Assembly: GCA_902489955.1 (NCBI GenBank)
Contig: CABUBY010000043.1
Location: forward strand, 1 to 13,949
Source of the DNA: an uncultured Collinsella sp.
GTDB lineage: Bacteria; Actinomycetota; Coriobacteriia; Coriobacteriales; Coriobacteriaceae
Reading direction: 5' to 3'
Length of the DNA stretch: 13,949 nucleotides
The translations under genes were made by a program, and so were the position numbers. Numbering within the stretch: the first letter of the stretch is position 1; the number at the start of each line of letters is the position of its first letter. Below the pieces are notes generated by a model. It searched no databases. It worked only from the letters and a program-made list of their open reading frames with translations, and was not told where the DNA came from. Shown here one piece after another: positions 6,577-13,949 of the stretch.

Positions 6577-6996
6577 ATGAGCAAGATTGCAGTCGTCTAC
6601 TGGAGCGGCACGGGCAACACCGAGGCTATGGCAAATCTCGTTGCCGAGGGCGCCGCCGACGCCGGCGCCGAGGCCGCCGTTATCCCCTGCGCCGACTTCT
6701 CCGCCGACAAGGCCGGCGACTATGATGCCATCGCCTTCGGCTGCCCCGCCATGGGCTCCGAGGAGCTCGAATACGACGAGTTCCAGCCTATGTGGGACGA
6801 GGTCAAGGAGACCCTTGGTGACAAGAAGGTCGCCCTCTTTGGCTCTTACTCGTGGGCCGAGGGTGAGTGGATGGACAACTGGAAGGCCGATGCCGACGAG
6901 GCGGGCGTTAACGTCGTCGACTCCGTCATCTGCTACGACGCACCCGACGACGAGGGCGAGACCGCTTGCAAGGCCCTCGGAGCCGAGCTCGCGTAA
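6577..6996 (+). CDS. Short-chain flavodoxin
   Basis: Small FMN electron carrier, 139 residues, the normal length of short-chain flavodoxins. The phosphate-binding loop WSGTGNTEAMA is at residues 9-19 directly after the first beta strand (SKIAVVY). The FMN-binding loops are GCPAMGSEELEYDEF (about 56-70) and GSYSWAEGEWMDNW (about 90-103), and the protein is strongly acidic as expected. The ATG at 6577 has GAAAGGA 7 nt upstream. Co-transcribed with the DUF3793 gene and closed by the strong hairpin at 7049-7088. Flavodoxins commonly replace ferredoxin under iron shortage; whether this one is iron-regulated depends on the operator at 5786-5801. Identification is secure, its redox partners are not visible. 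Confidence 0.95.
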   Translation: MSKIAVVYWSGTGNTEAMANLVAEGAADAGAEAAVIPCADFSADKAGDYDAIAFGCPAMGSEELEYDEFQPMWDEVKETLGDKKVALFGSYSWAEGEWMDNWKADADEAGVNVVDSVICYDAPDDEGETACKALGAELA

Positions 6997-7048
6997 CGAA
7001 CCCAGGGCCTCCAAGAGAGCCTGCATCAAAGCGCATCCCCATCCCTAC

Positions 7049-7088
7049 AAAAGAGCGGGGCTGGATTCAAGTCCAGCCCCGCTCTTTT
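7049..7088. terminator. Bidirectional intrinsic terminator
   Basis: A perfect 17-bp stem (7049-7065 / 7072-7088, AAAAGAGCGGGGCTGGA) with a 6-nt loop TTCAAG. The arms begin with A4 and end with T4, giving a T-tract in both directions, as fits the convergent flavodoxin and ABC-transporter genes. Confidence 0.92.
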
Positions 7089-7111
7089 GCAACGGCAGTT
7101 ACATCAACCGG

Positions 7112-7861
<750 letters not shown>

Positions 7862-7873
7862 GACAGGACCTCC

Positions 7874-9235
7874 TTACAGACCGGCGATATGATCGGCGGG
7901 CGTCGCGACAACCTGTCCGGCGCTCTTGGTGGGACGCTTCTTCTTGGTCTCGGCCGTGCCCAAAAGCCTCGCCTCAAGACCGCTCACCAAGCGCGCAAGC
8001 GGCAGGGTAATGACCAGATAGAACAGAGCGGCAACCACATACGGCGTGATGGAGCCCGTCGTGGCCACGATGGTGCGGGCGTTCATGACGATCTCGACGA
8101 CACCCACGGCGGCAAGCAGCGACGTGTCCTTGTAGAGCAGGATGAACTCGCTGGTCAGCGTAGGCAGGACATTGCGGAACGTCTGCGGAATCATGACATA
8201 GAGCAGCGTCTGGAAGGCATTCATGCCCAGCGAGCGAGCAGCCTCGTTTTGACCCTTGGGGATCGACTGAATACCGGCGCGGAAGATCTCGCACAGGTAG
8301 GCGGACGAGTTCATGGCCATGACGATGACGCCGAGCACATAGTCGTCAACCTTGACGCCGGCCAGCGGCAGACCGAAGAACGCGATGTAGATCTGCAGGA
8401 ACGCCGGCGTACCACGGATGATATTCACATAGATACCGGCAAGGCAACGCAGGATGCGCGACTTGGAGATGCGCATGAGCGACAAGGCAAAGCCAAAGGG
8501 AATTGCCAGCGGAAACGCCACGAGCACGATCGAGAGCGACATGAGGAAGCCTTTGAAGACGATCGGCAGGCTCTGGACCAAAATGACCGGGTTCAGGAAC
8601 AGGCGCAGGAACATGTTGGAATTCCATGCCTCGACCCACGGCTGCTCCTTAAGGTCGGCCAGGAAGTTATCGAATGCCGTCACGCCCTTGATCTCCACCG
8701 ACGGAATCTTGGAGATCTTCTTGGTCGAACCATCGGCCAAAGTGTAGGTGCCGCCAAAGGCCTCGTCGCCGCCCTCGACGGGGAACGTCACGCCGTAGAC
8801 CTCGACGCGGAAATAGCCGCCGGCCGGAGCCGTCTCGCCAAAATCGATCTTGAGCGTCTGGCCGTCGACCTTGCACGTAGGCTTCATGGGCGTACGGTCC
8901 ATAAGGTCATCGCCCGAGAGCATCGTCAGACGCGTGTCGTCCGCACCAAAGGTCGTGCCATCGGCAAACGTCAGCGAAAGACCGCTCAGTTCCTCGTCGG
9001 CATCGGCCTGGACCTCCCAGGTGATACGAGTCTCGGTGCCACCGACTACGTCGCTACCCGAACCGGTATTGGGTCGGGCGGTGATCTTTGCGGTCTCAAG
9101 CGCCTGAGCGGTCGTGGGCGCATATGCCCCCGCGCACACCAGCGCGAGCGCCACGGCCATGACGCAGGCTAGCTTTTGGAGCAAGGCGGACAGTGGAAAA
9201 CGCTGCTCCGCGGCCCCTTTGTTCAGTCGAGACAA
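7874..9235 (-). CDS. Amino-acid ABC permease fused to an N-terminal secreted domain
   Basis: Membrane subunit of the transporter, unusually long (453 residues; HisM/GlnP-type permeases are about 220-250). Order: signal-type hydrophobic helix (about 19-38) with possible cleavage at AQA-L (45/46); an extracytoplasmic, Thr/Gly/Asp-rich and probably beta-sandwich region (about 48-185) with no solute-binding-protein motifs; then a HisM-type permease (about 215-425) with NIIRGTPAFLQ (271-281) and the ATPase-contacting EAA loop EAARSLG...IPQ (331-351). The C-terminal tail is basic. The TTG at 9235 is the best start: AGGAG lies 5 nt upstream, while the ATG at 9250 has no ribosome site and the ATG at 9343 lies in the intergenic hairpin region. 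Second gene of the operon, after the receptor. Confidence 0.9.
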   Translation of the reverse strand: MSRLNKGAAEQRFPLSALLQKLACVMAVALALVCAGAYAPTTAQALETAKITARPNTGSGSDVVGGTETRITWEVQADADEELSGLSLTFADGTTFGADDTRLTMLSGDDLMDRTPMKPTCKVDGQTLKIDFGETAPAGGYFRVEVYGVTFPVEGGDEAFGGTYTLADGSTKKISKIPSVEIKGVTAFDNFLADLKEQPWVEAWNSNMFLRLFLNPVILVQSLPIVFKGFLMSLSIVLVAFPLAIPFGFALSLMRISKSRILRCLAGIYVNIIRGTPAFLQIYIAFFGLPLAGVKVDDYVLGVIVMAMNSSAYLCEIFRAGIQSIPKGQNEAARSLGMNAFQTLLYVMIPQTFRNVLPTLTSEFILLYKDTSLLAAVGVVEIVMNARTIVATTGSITPYVVAALFYLVITLPLARLVSGLEARLLGTAETKKKRPTKSAGQVVATPADHIAGL

Positions 9236-9303
9236 GGTGGCTCCTATCATAGAAGTTGCCGGCAAAACGAGACGGAAACGCTCTCCGTCAAGAGAAGCGC
9301 AAA

Positions 9304-9330
9304 GGCCCTCTCCGCAAAACGGAAAGGGCC
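9304..9330 (-). terminator. Hairpin between receptor and permease genes
   Basis: On the minus strand an 11-bp GC-rich stem (GGCCCTTTCCG / CGGAGAGGGCC, one U-G pair) with a 5-nt loop starts 23 nt after the receptor stop codon, followed by only TTT. Likely a leaky terminator or 3'-end stabiliser that lets the receptor be made in excess of the membrane parts, a common arrangement in such operons. The effect is inferred. Confidence 0.55.
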
Positions 9331-9352
9331 CGCGCGCAATCAAGTAGTTATT

Positions 9353-10213
9353 TTACTTGATATTGTACTTAGCCATGAGGGCGTCGACGGTACCGTCGTC
9401 GGTCAGGTCCTTGATGGCCTGGTTGATGTCGTCCTTGAGCTTGGTGTTGCCCTGGTTGATGGCGATGGCGTACTCCTCGCCGGTGCTGATCTGCTTGATG
9501 GTCTGGCAGGTGTTGAACTGCTCGGCGGTCAGCTGGCTGGCAACGGAGCGGTTGGTGACCACGGCGTCGCCCTTATCGGACTGCAGAGCGCTGAAGCACT
9601 CGGTGGCGTCCTTGTAGGGGACGATCTTGGCCTTCGGGAAGTTCTCCTGGGCAAAAGCCTCGGCGGTCGAGCCAGACTGGACGATGATGGTAGCGTCGGC
9701 GTTGTTGAGCTTCTCGCTGAAGTTATCGGCCGTGATGTCGGTGTTATCGACCTTGGTCACGATAGCCTGATCGTCCATGTAGTAGGAATCAGAGAAAGTG
9801 ACTTCCTTCTCACGCTCGGGCGTGTCGGTGATAGCCGCGATGGAAACGTCATACTTGGCGCCCGAAGCGACGCCCGGAACCAGCGTGTCAAAGTCATTGT
9901 TGACATACTCGACATCCAGACCCAGCTTGTCACCGATAGCCTTGATGAGCTCAAGGTCAAAGCCCTGGTAGTCGCCGTTGTCATCCTTGTACTCAAACGG
10001 CGCGTACTCGGCAGAGGTGCCGACGGTCAGCGTGCCGTCCTTGACGAGCGCGTACTCCTTGGAGCCGTCGACCTTCTCGACCTTAGCGTCGTCAGAGCTG
10101 CTGGAACCGGCATCAGAACCAGAGGTGGCGTTGGACGAGCCGCAGCCCGTCAGAGCAAGGGCGAGCGCCATAGCACCCGTGACGGCAAATGCGCCAAGCT
10201 TCTTCAGCTTCAT
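9353..10213 (-). CDS. Polar amino-acid ABC transporter, lipoprotein receptor
   Basis: Extracytoplasmic solute-binding protein, family 3 (PF00497 type), 286 residues. ATG at 10213 with AAGGAG 7 nt upstream; the open frame reaches further up to 10279, but only this start gives a proper signal: KLKK, a hydrophobic stretch, and lipobox LTGC (C24), followed by a Ser/Gly/Asp-rich flexible linker. The mature part begins KDGTLTVGTSAEYAPFEY and contains GFDLELIKAIGDKLGLDVEYV and SIAAITDTPEREKEVTFS, whose Arg normally binds the ligand carboxylate. It ends with the usual YNIK. First gene of the operon, with its own promoter (10271-10299) and a 6-bp leader hairpin (10233-10254). Amino acid identity cannot be assigned from sequence. 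Confidence 0.95.
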   Translation of the reverse strand: MKLKKLGAFAVTGAMALALALTGCGSSNATSGSDAGSSSSDDAKVEKVDGSKEYALVKDGTLTVGTSAEYAPFEYKDDNGDYQGFDLELIKAIGDKLGLDVEYVNNDFDTLVPGVASGAKYDVSIAAITDTPEREKEVTFSDSYYMDDQAIVTKVDNTDITADNFSEKLNNADATIIVQSGSTAEAFAQENFPKAKIVPYKDATECFSALQSDKGDAVVTNRSVASQLTAEQFNTCQTIKQISTGEEYAIAINQGNTKLKDDINQAIKDLTDDGTVDALMAKYNIK

Positions 10214-10270
10214 AATCAGTCTCCTTCCGGTGACCTCGTTTGATTCAGAGGTCTGCAAAAACTGTTGGCT

Positions 10271-10299
10271 ATTATGCACCCGGAATTACGAATCTGCAA
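10271..10299 (-). promoter_or_regulatory. Promoter of the amino-acid ABC operon
   Basis: On the minus strand TTGCAG (10299-10294), a 17-bp spacer and CATAAT (10276-10271) match a housekeeping promoter well. The leader of about 50 nt contains a perfect 6-bp stem GACCTC / GAGGTC with a 10-nt loop (10233-10254), just upstream of the ribosome site. Confidence 0.65.
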
Positions 10300-10360
10300 T
10301 GAGAAAACTGATTGAAACAAACCCATAACGTGAATGGAATACTCTACTTTGTGACAGTCA

Positions 10361-11227
10361 TTACTGCTGCAATGACCTTAATAGTCTAATTTCAGCTGCA
10401 TAACCTGCAAGTTCGTTCGGAGTCTCCAAAATAAACGGCAGCGAACGCAAACGGCCATTCGATACAATATTCTGCATAACCTGCATACCGCCACCAAATT
10501 CCTCGCTGCCAAGGTATCCCTTGCCGATGCACTCGTGACGATCTTTATGGGCGCCACAAGGGTTCTTCGAATCGTTGATATGTACGGCATGCAAGCGATC
10601 GATACCCACCACGCGGTCGAACTCGTCGAGTACGCCGTCCAGATCATGGATGATGTCGTAGCCGGCATCGCTCACATGGCAGGTGTCCAAACAAACGCCC
10701 AGCTTATCGGACAGCTCTGGGCGCTTGGCGGCAACGCCCTCGATAATGCACGCCAGTTCTTCAAAGCTACGGCCCACCTCGGTGCCCTTGCCTGCCATGG
10801 TCTCGAGTAATACCGTCGTCTGCTGCCCCTCAAACATCACCTGGCACAGCGTGTCGACAATCATCTGAATGCCGACGTCGGAGCCCTGTCCCACATGCGC
10901 ACCGGGATGGAAGTTGTAGTAGTTGCCGGGCAGTGCTTCCAGACGCTGCAAGTCCTCGGCCATTGCCTCCAAGGCAAACTCGCGTGCCCGCTCTTTGGCA
11001 GAACAGGGGTTGTAGGTATACGGGGCATGCGCCACCAGCGGTCCAAAGTCGTTTTGCGCCATAAGCTCGCGCAGAGCCGCCACGTCATCCATGTCAAGTT
11101 CTTTTGCCTTGCCACCGCGCGGGTTGCGCGTAAAGAACGAAAAGGTATTGGCGCCAATGGACAGCGCCGTCTCCCCCATTGCCCGATAGCCCTTCGTCGT
11201 CGAAAGATGACACCCGATCGTCAGCAT
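10361..11227 (-). CDS. nfo: Endonuclease IV (AP endonuclease)
   Basis: Zinc-dependent base-excision repair enzyme that cuts the backbone 5' to abasic sites. 288 residues, the family norm. The expected ligands are all present: H67 (HAPY), H107 (NFHPGAH), E142 (LLETMAGKGTEVG), D181 and H184 (LDTCHVSDAGYD), H216 (HINDSK), D229 and H231 (KDRHECIGKG), E268 (FILETP). The ATG at 11227 is chosen for AGGGAG upstream and the family N-terminus MLTIGCHLS; the frame runs open to 11311 through a hairpin element and is not coding there. The 63-bp hairpin at 11249-11311 lies 21 nt upstream. The preceding gene on this strand is the Gfo/Idh oxidoreductase, 153 bp away. No SOS box is seen at this gene. Confidence 0.96.
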   Translation of the reverse strand: MLTIGCHLSTTKGYRAMGETALSIGANTFSFFTRNPRGGKAKELDMDDVAALRELMAQNDFGPLVAHAPYTYNPCSAKERAREFALEAMAEDLQRLEALPGNYYNFHPGAHVGQGSDVGIQMIVDTLCQVMFEGQQTTVLLETMAGKGTEVGRSFEELACIIEGVAAKRPELSDKLGVCLDTCHVSDAGYDIIHDLDGVLDEFDRVVGIDRLHAVHINDSKNPCGAHKDRHECIGKGYLGSEEFGGGMQVMQNIVSNGRLRSLPFILETPNELAGYAAEIRLLRSLQQ

Positions 11228-11248
11228 CTCCAACTCCCTCTTCATCAG

Positions 11249-11311
11249 TTGCGGTGAAATACGGTCTATTGGTGCCCTGTTTTGGCGCAAACAGACCGTA
11301 TTCCACCGCAA
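11249..11311 (-). ncRNA. 63-nt structured hairpin element, copy 1 (before nfo)
   Basis: On the minus strand it starts TTGCGGTGGAATA and ends CACCGCAA; 28 positions of each half can be paired around a 7-nt loop, with two mismatches and two G-U pairs. The G-U pairs exist only on the minus strand (they are A-C on the plus strand), the strand of the flanking genes, which suggests an RNA fold. Flanks CCCTTTTATAAC and CTGA are shared with copy 2 at 12416-12478. It sits between the oxidoreductase stop and the nfo ribosome site. It could be a leader structure or a mobile palindrome; no known RNA family is recognised. Confidence 0.6.
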
Positions 11312-11380
11312 GTTATAAAAGGGGCATCAGGGGCAAAGGCCTCCAAGGCATTCCAGGCGTTGGCGCCATGCCCCCACGCC

Positions 11381-12400
11381 CTAAAGTTTCAAGCGAATCG
11401 CATCGATGATGCGTGCGCAGCGCCGTGTGGCGGCTAGGGACATGACGGGGCTTTCGAGTTTCCCCGCCTGAATGAGCTGTGTCGCATGCGATGTCTCACC
11501 GTAAAAATCATCGACCTCAAATGGTGCATCGATTTCGAGTACTCGACCGTCGGAGTACTTCACATGGGCGAGCTCGGGGCGATGGAGACGCTCGATTTCC
11601 AACGAGCCCCGCTCACAGGCAATCGTTAAGCGGCTTTCATGTGTTGCTTTGCCGTCGCACACCATATGAATGGGTATACCGCCGACGCTCATATGGATCT
11701 CGTCGGCCCAATCGACGCGACCGCCCGATACGTCACGCCAGCGAACTTCACGGGACGAAACCTCGCACGCGCCCGCGAGCAAATCCTCAAACCAACCGAC
11801 CGCATAACAGCCCATGTCATATAGACAGCCGCCCTGCAACGGATCAAGCAGATAGCCCGAAGGAGACTCGCCGTAATCGAGCTTTTGCACGCTTTCAATC
11901 GAGACAATACGGCCAAGCTCACCCGACGCAAGCAAGTCTTTCACGCGAGCGCGCATCGGGCAAAACCGATTCTTCATCGCCTCCATAAACAGCACGCCGC
12001 GCTCGCGAGAGGTGGAGGCAATCGAGAGAGCCTCTTCCTCGCTCAAAACGGCCGGCTTTTCGCACAGCACAGCCTTTCCGGCGCGCAGCGCGCGACAGGC
12101 CCAACGCGTATGCATGCCATGCGGAAGAGCCAAGTAGATTGCGTCGACATCGGGGTCGGCAATCAGCGCGTCATAAGCCGCATCGCCATTATCGTCGGCC
12201 GAGGCATGGCCATGCGCAGCATCGATCGAAAACGCTCGGCAAAATTCCTCGACATGTGCAGGAGTGCGACCGGCCGCAGCCACCAGCCGTGCCCCGTCGA
12301 CCTTCTTGAGCGACGATGCAAATCGATGAGAAATGTGCCCAGCGCCCAAAATGCCCCAACGAACCCCACGCGAATCATTACATGAATCCCGATGGCCCAC
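11381..12400 (-). CDS. Gfo/Idh/MocA-family NAD(P)-dependent oxidoreductase
   Basis: Soluble dehydrogenase of 339 residues. The N-terminal Rossmann fold opens with WGILGAGHISHRFASSL (about residues 15-31). The family EKP motif is AVLCEKPAVLSEEEA (about 112-126), with the catalytic-type lysine. FMEAMKNRFCP (about 139-149) resembles the dihydrodiol-dehydrogenase/sugar-oxidoreductase branch. The C-terminal half contains DMGCYAVGW and ends in a beta-sheet substrate domain. Start is GTG at 12400 with AAGGGGG 5 nt upstream, directly after hairpin copy 2. Substrate unknown, probably a sugar or polyol; there are no sugar transport or kinase neighbours to narrow it down. The gene before it is an aldo/keto reductase, after it nfo, each pair separated by one hairpin element. 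Confidence 0.9.
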   Translation of the reverse strand: MGHRDSCNDSRGVRWGILGAGHISHRFASSLKKVDGARLVAAAGRTPAHVEEFCRAFSIDAAHGHASADDNGDAAYDALIADPDVDAIYLALPHGMHTRWACRALRAGKAVLCEKPAVLSEEEALSIASTSRERGVLFMEAMKNRFCPMRARVKDLLASGELGRIVSIESVQKLDYGESPSGYLLDPLQGGCLYDMGCYAVGWFEDLLAGACEVSSREVRWRDVSGGRVDWADEIHMSVGGIPIHMVCDGKATHESRLTIACERGSLEIERLHRPELAHVKYSDGRVLEIDAPFEVDDFYGETSHATQLIQAGKLESPVMSLAATRRCARIIDAIRLKL

Positions 12401-12415
12401 GACAGCCCCCTTCAG

Positions 12416-12478
12416 TTGCGGTGGAATAGTCCCTGTTTAAGCCCTATTCTGCCGCAAACAGGAACTATTCCACCGCAA
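12416..12478 (-). ncRNA. 63-nt structured hairpin element, copy 2 (before the Gfo/Idh gene)
   Basis: Same length and ends as copy 1 (TTGCGGTGGAATA...TATTCCACCGCAA), same flank CCCTTTTATAAC before it and CTGA after. Stem positions 14-17 read GTTC here against CGGT in copy 1, and the opposite arm has changed to match, so pairing is kept. Wobble pairs are again G-U only on the minus strand. It lies between the aldo/keto reductase stop (12 nt away) and the ribosome site of the oxidoreductase (start codon 15 nt away). Confidence 0.6.
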
Positions 12479-12490
12479 GTTATAAAAGGG

Positions 12491-13681
12491 TCACGAGGAG
12501 CGCGTTTTGCCGAAGGCCTTAAGCACTGCCGTCACGGGTCCAGGCTGGAAGCGTCGGCGCACGTCATCGAGACGCTCGGGGATATCGATATGCTGTGGGC
12601 AGTGGCGCGCGCATTTGCCGCACTTGACGCAATTGCTCACCAGCTTGGCCTCGCTCGTCCGCACCGCGCTCGCCGTAAAATACTGCGACAGGCCCGTAAA
12701 CCAGCTGTGCGCATAGCTTGCGTTGTAGGCGGCGAAACACCCAGGGATGTTGATGCCTTTAGGACACGGCATACAGTAGCCGCATCCCGTGCAGGGCACG
12801 CGATTCGATTTCTCAAACTCCGTCAGCACGTGCGCGATGGCATCGAGCTGAGTAGCTGTCATCGAATCCGGCAGGGCCCGATCGGCCAACACCGCGTTCT
12901 CATCAACCTGCGCGGTATCGGTCATACCAGAAAGCAACATGGTCACCTGGGGATGATTCCACACCCACGAAAGACCCCAGGCGGCAGGAGTGCGCAAATG
13001 CGGGTCACGGGCACTATCGAGCACAGCGCGGGCCCGTGACGGCAGCTTGCCCGCTAAACGCCCGCCCAGCAGCGGCTCCATCACAAACACCGCGAGGCCT
13101 CGCTCGGCGGCGGCCATGAGCCCCGCTGTTCCCGCCTGATATCGCTCTCCAGCGTAATTGTACTGGATCTGGCAAAAGTCCCACTCATATGCATCGAGCA
13201 TCGTCAGGAAGTCCGCTGCGCTGCCGTGGTACGAAAAACCAATCTGGCGAATACGCCCCGCCGCCTTTTGACGCGCGATCCAGTCCTCGATGCCCAACGC
13301 CACCACACGTTCCCACTGGGCGGGCGAGGTAATGTTGTGCATGAGGTAATAGTCGATATGGTCAGTCCGTAGGCGGCGCAGTTGCTCGTCGAAGAACCGG
13401 TCGAAATCCTCCGCGCATTTGCACGAAGCATGCGGCAGCTTGGTTGCGAGCAAAACCTGGTCGCGCAAGCCCAGGCGCTCAAGCGACGCACCCACGCACG
13501 CCTCGTTGCCGGGATAGAGATAGGCCGTGTCCAGGTAGTTAATCCCCTGCTCCACCGCACGGGAGATGATGGCATCGGCTGTCTTCGCATCCGGACGTCC
13601 CGGCGCACCGGGAAACCTCATGCAGCCCAGACCCAGAGCGGATATTCGGTTACCACTTTTAGGGTCAACGCGGTATTGCAC
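12491..13681 (-). CDS. Aldo/keto reductase with C-terminal 2x[4Fe-4S] domain
   Basis: 396 residues: a TIM-barrel aldo/keto reductase (about 1-290) followed by a ferredoxin-like tail. The catalytic tetrad is visible: D50/Y54 region in NYLDTAYLYPGNE, K in LLATKLPH and H in DYYLMHN. The tail has CTGCGYCMPCP (about 297-307) and CVKCGKCARHCP (about 349-360), each a 4Fe-4S motif of CxxCxxC...CP type. This is the COG1453-like group of predicted oxidoreductases, widespread in anaerobes; substrate and electron partner are unknown. GTG start at 13681 with GGGAGGGG 4-5 nt upstream. First gene of the AKR - oxidoreductase - nfo series on this strand, with hairpin copy 2 right behind its stop. Confidence 0.92.
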   Translation of the reverse strand: MQYRVDPKSGNRISALGLGCMRFPGAPGRPDAKTADAIISRAVEQGINYLDTAYLYPGNEACVGASLERLGLRDQVLLATKLPHASCKCAEDFDRFFDEQLRRLRTDHIDYYLMHNITSPAQWERVVALGIEDWIARQKAAGRIRQIGFSYHGSAADFLTMLDAYEWDFCQIQYNYAGERYQAGTAGLMAAAERGLAVFVMEPLLGGRLAGKLPSRARAVLDSARDPHLRTPAAWGLSWVWNHPQVTMLLSGMTDTAQVDENAVLADRALPDSMTATQLDAIAHVLTEFEKSNRVPCTGCGYCMPCPKGINIPGCFAAYNASYAHSWFTGLSQYFTASAVRTSEAKLVSNCVKCGKCARHCPQHIDIPERLDDVRRRFQPGPVTAVLKAFGKTRSS

Positions 13682-13843
13682 GGCCCCTCCCCTCCCATCG
13701 AAGCCCTGACAAGGCGAAACAAACCCGTCACGTCATCGAAACACATCGGAATCGCAATTGAGAACGTATCGTAACGCAGCAGAAATCGAGCCGTCACGGC
13801 ACCGCTTTAACATCAGCAAAAAGCCCGATGAAAGGAGACGAGC
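13682..13843. other. Divergent intergenic region
   Basis: 162 bp between the aldo/keto reductase and the right-edge gene. It must contain promoters for both directions, but I find no convincing -35/-10 pair; TTGAGA at 13755-13762 is the only modest candidate and lacks a good -10. An 11-bp dyad GCCGTCACGGC (near 13790) is the only symmetry noted. Confidence 0.4.
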
Positions 13844-13949
13844 GTGACCACACGTGAGGACGCCTACCCCTACCCCGGCGAGCAATACATCCTCTCGGTC
13901 GACCGCTATCAGATCGAAGTCATGGACCATCTGGACGAGCTTCCCGCCA
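13844..13949 (+). CDS. Unidentified gene, first 35 codons only
   Basis: A GTG at 13844 with AAAGGAG 6 nt upstream opens a frame that stays open to the window end: MTTREDAYPYPGEQ, then YILSVDRYQIEVMDHLDELPA. No signal peptide or membrane helix is seen; the visible part is hydrophilic and acidic. I do not recognise a family from so little. Strong ribosome site, sensible codon use and divergent placement support a real gene. Confidence 0.6.
   Translation, partial: MTTREDAYPYPGEQYILSVDRYQIEVMDHLDELPA

Overview
The window comes from a fairly GC-rich bacterial chromosome with strong Shine-Dalgarno sites, frequent GTG starts and one probable TTG start. The gene set (DUF3793 next to a short flavodoxin, a Coriobacteriia-style amino-acid ABC cassette, UvrX-like polymerase with YolD, an aldo/keto reductase with a ferredoxin-like tail) suggests an anaerobic gut actinobacterium of class Coriobacteriia, most likely Collinsella or a close relative. 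This is recognition from memory, not a database result.

Layout. 1-1114 (-) is the 5' two thirds of glucose-6-phosphate isomerase. 1232-1313 is a degraded copy of an 82-bp palindromic repeat. 1314-2341 (-) is a broken iron-containing alcohol dehydrogenase. 2475-3098 (-) is a PAP2 membrane phosphatase. 3159-3240 is a second, nearly perfect copy of the palindromic repeat. It abuts a strong promoter carrying two tandem LexA/SOS boxes, which drives an overlapping UvrX-type Y-family polymerase and YolD pair (3316-5242, +). Convergent to it is a small membrane-anchored heavy-metal-associated protein (5265-5648, -) with a CsoR-like operator upstream. Divergent from that gene is a DUF3793 gene and flavodoxin operon (5826-6996, +), ending at a strong bidirectional terminator (7049-7088).

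The second half is almost entirely on the minus strand. 10213-7112 is a polar amino-acid ABC transporter: lipoprotein receptor, permease, ATPase. The permease is unusual because it is fused to an N-terminal secreted beta-rich domain. Next, in chromosomal order, come endonuclease IV (nfo), a Gfo/Idh/MocA oxidoreductase and an aldo/keto reductase with two 4Fe-4S motifs. Two 63-bp long-stem hairpins with compensatory base changes lie between these genes, each directly in front of the ribosome binding site of the gene that follows. At the right edge the first 35 codons of an unidentified plus-strand gene are visible.

Themes: DNA damage (SOS-type Y-polymerase/YolD; nfo), metal and redox handling (HMA protein, DUF3793/flavodoxin, Fe-S aldo/keto reductase) and amino-acid uptake. 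The least explained parts are the two palindromic repeat families, above all the covarying 63-bp hairpins, and the permease fusion.
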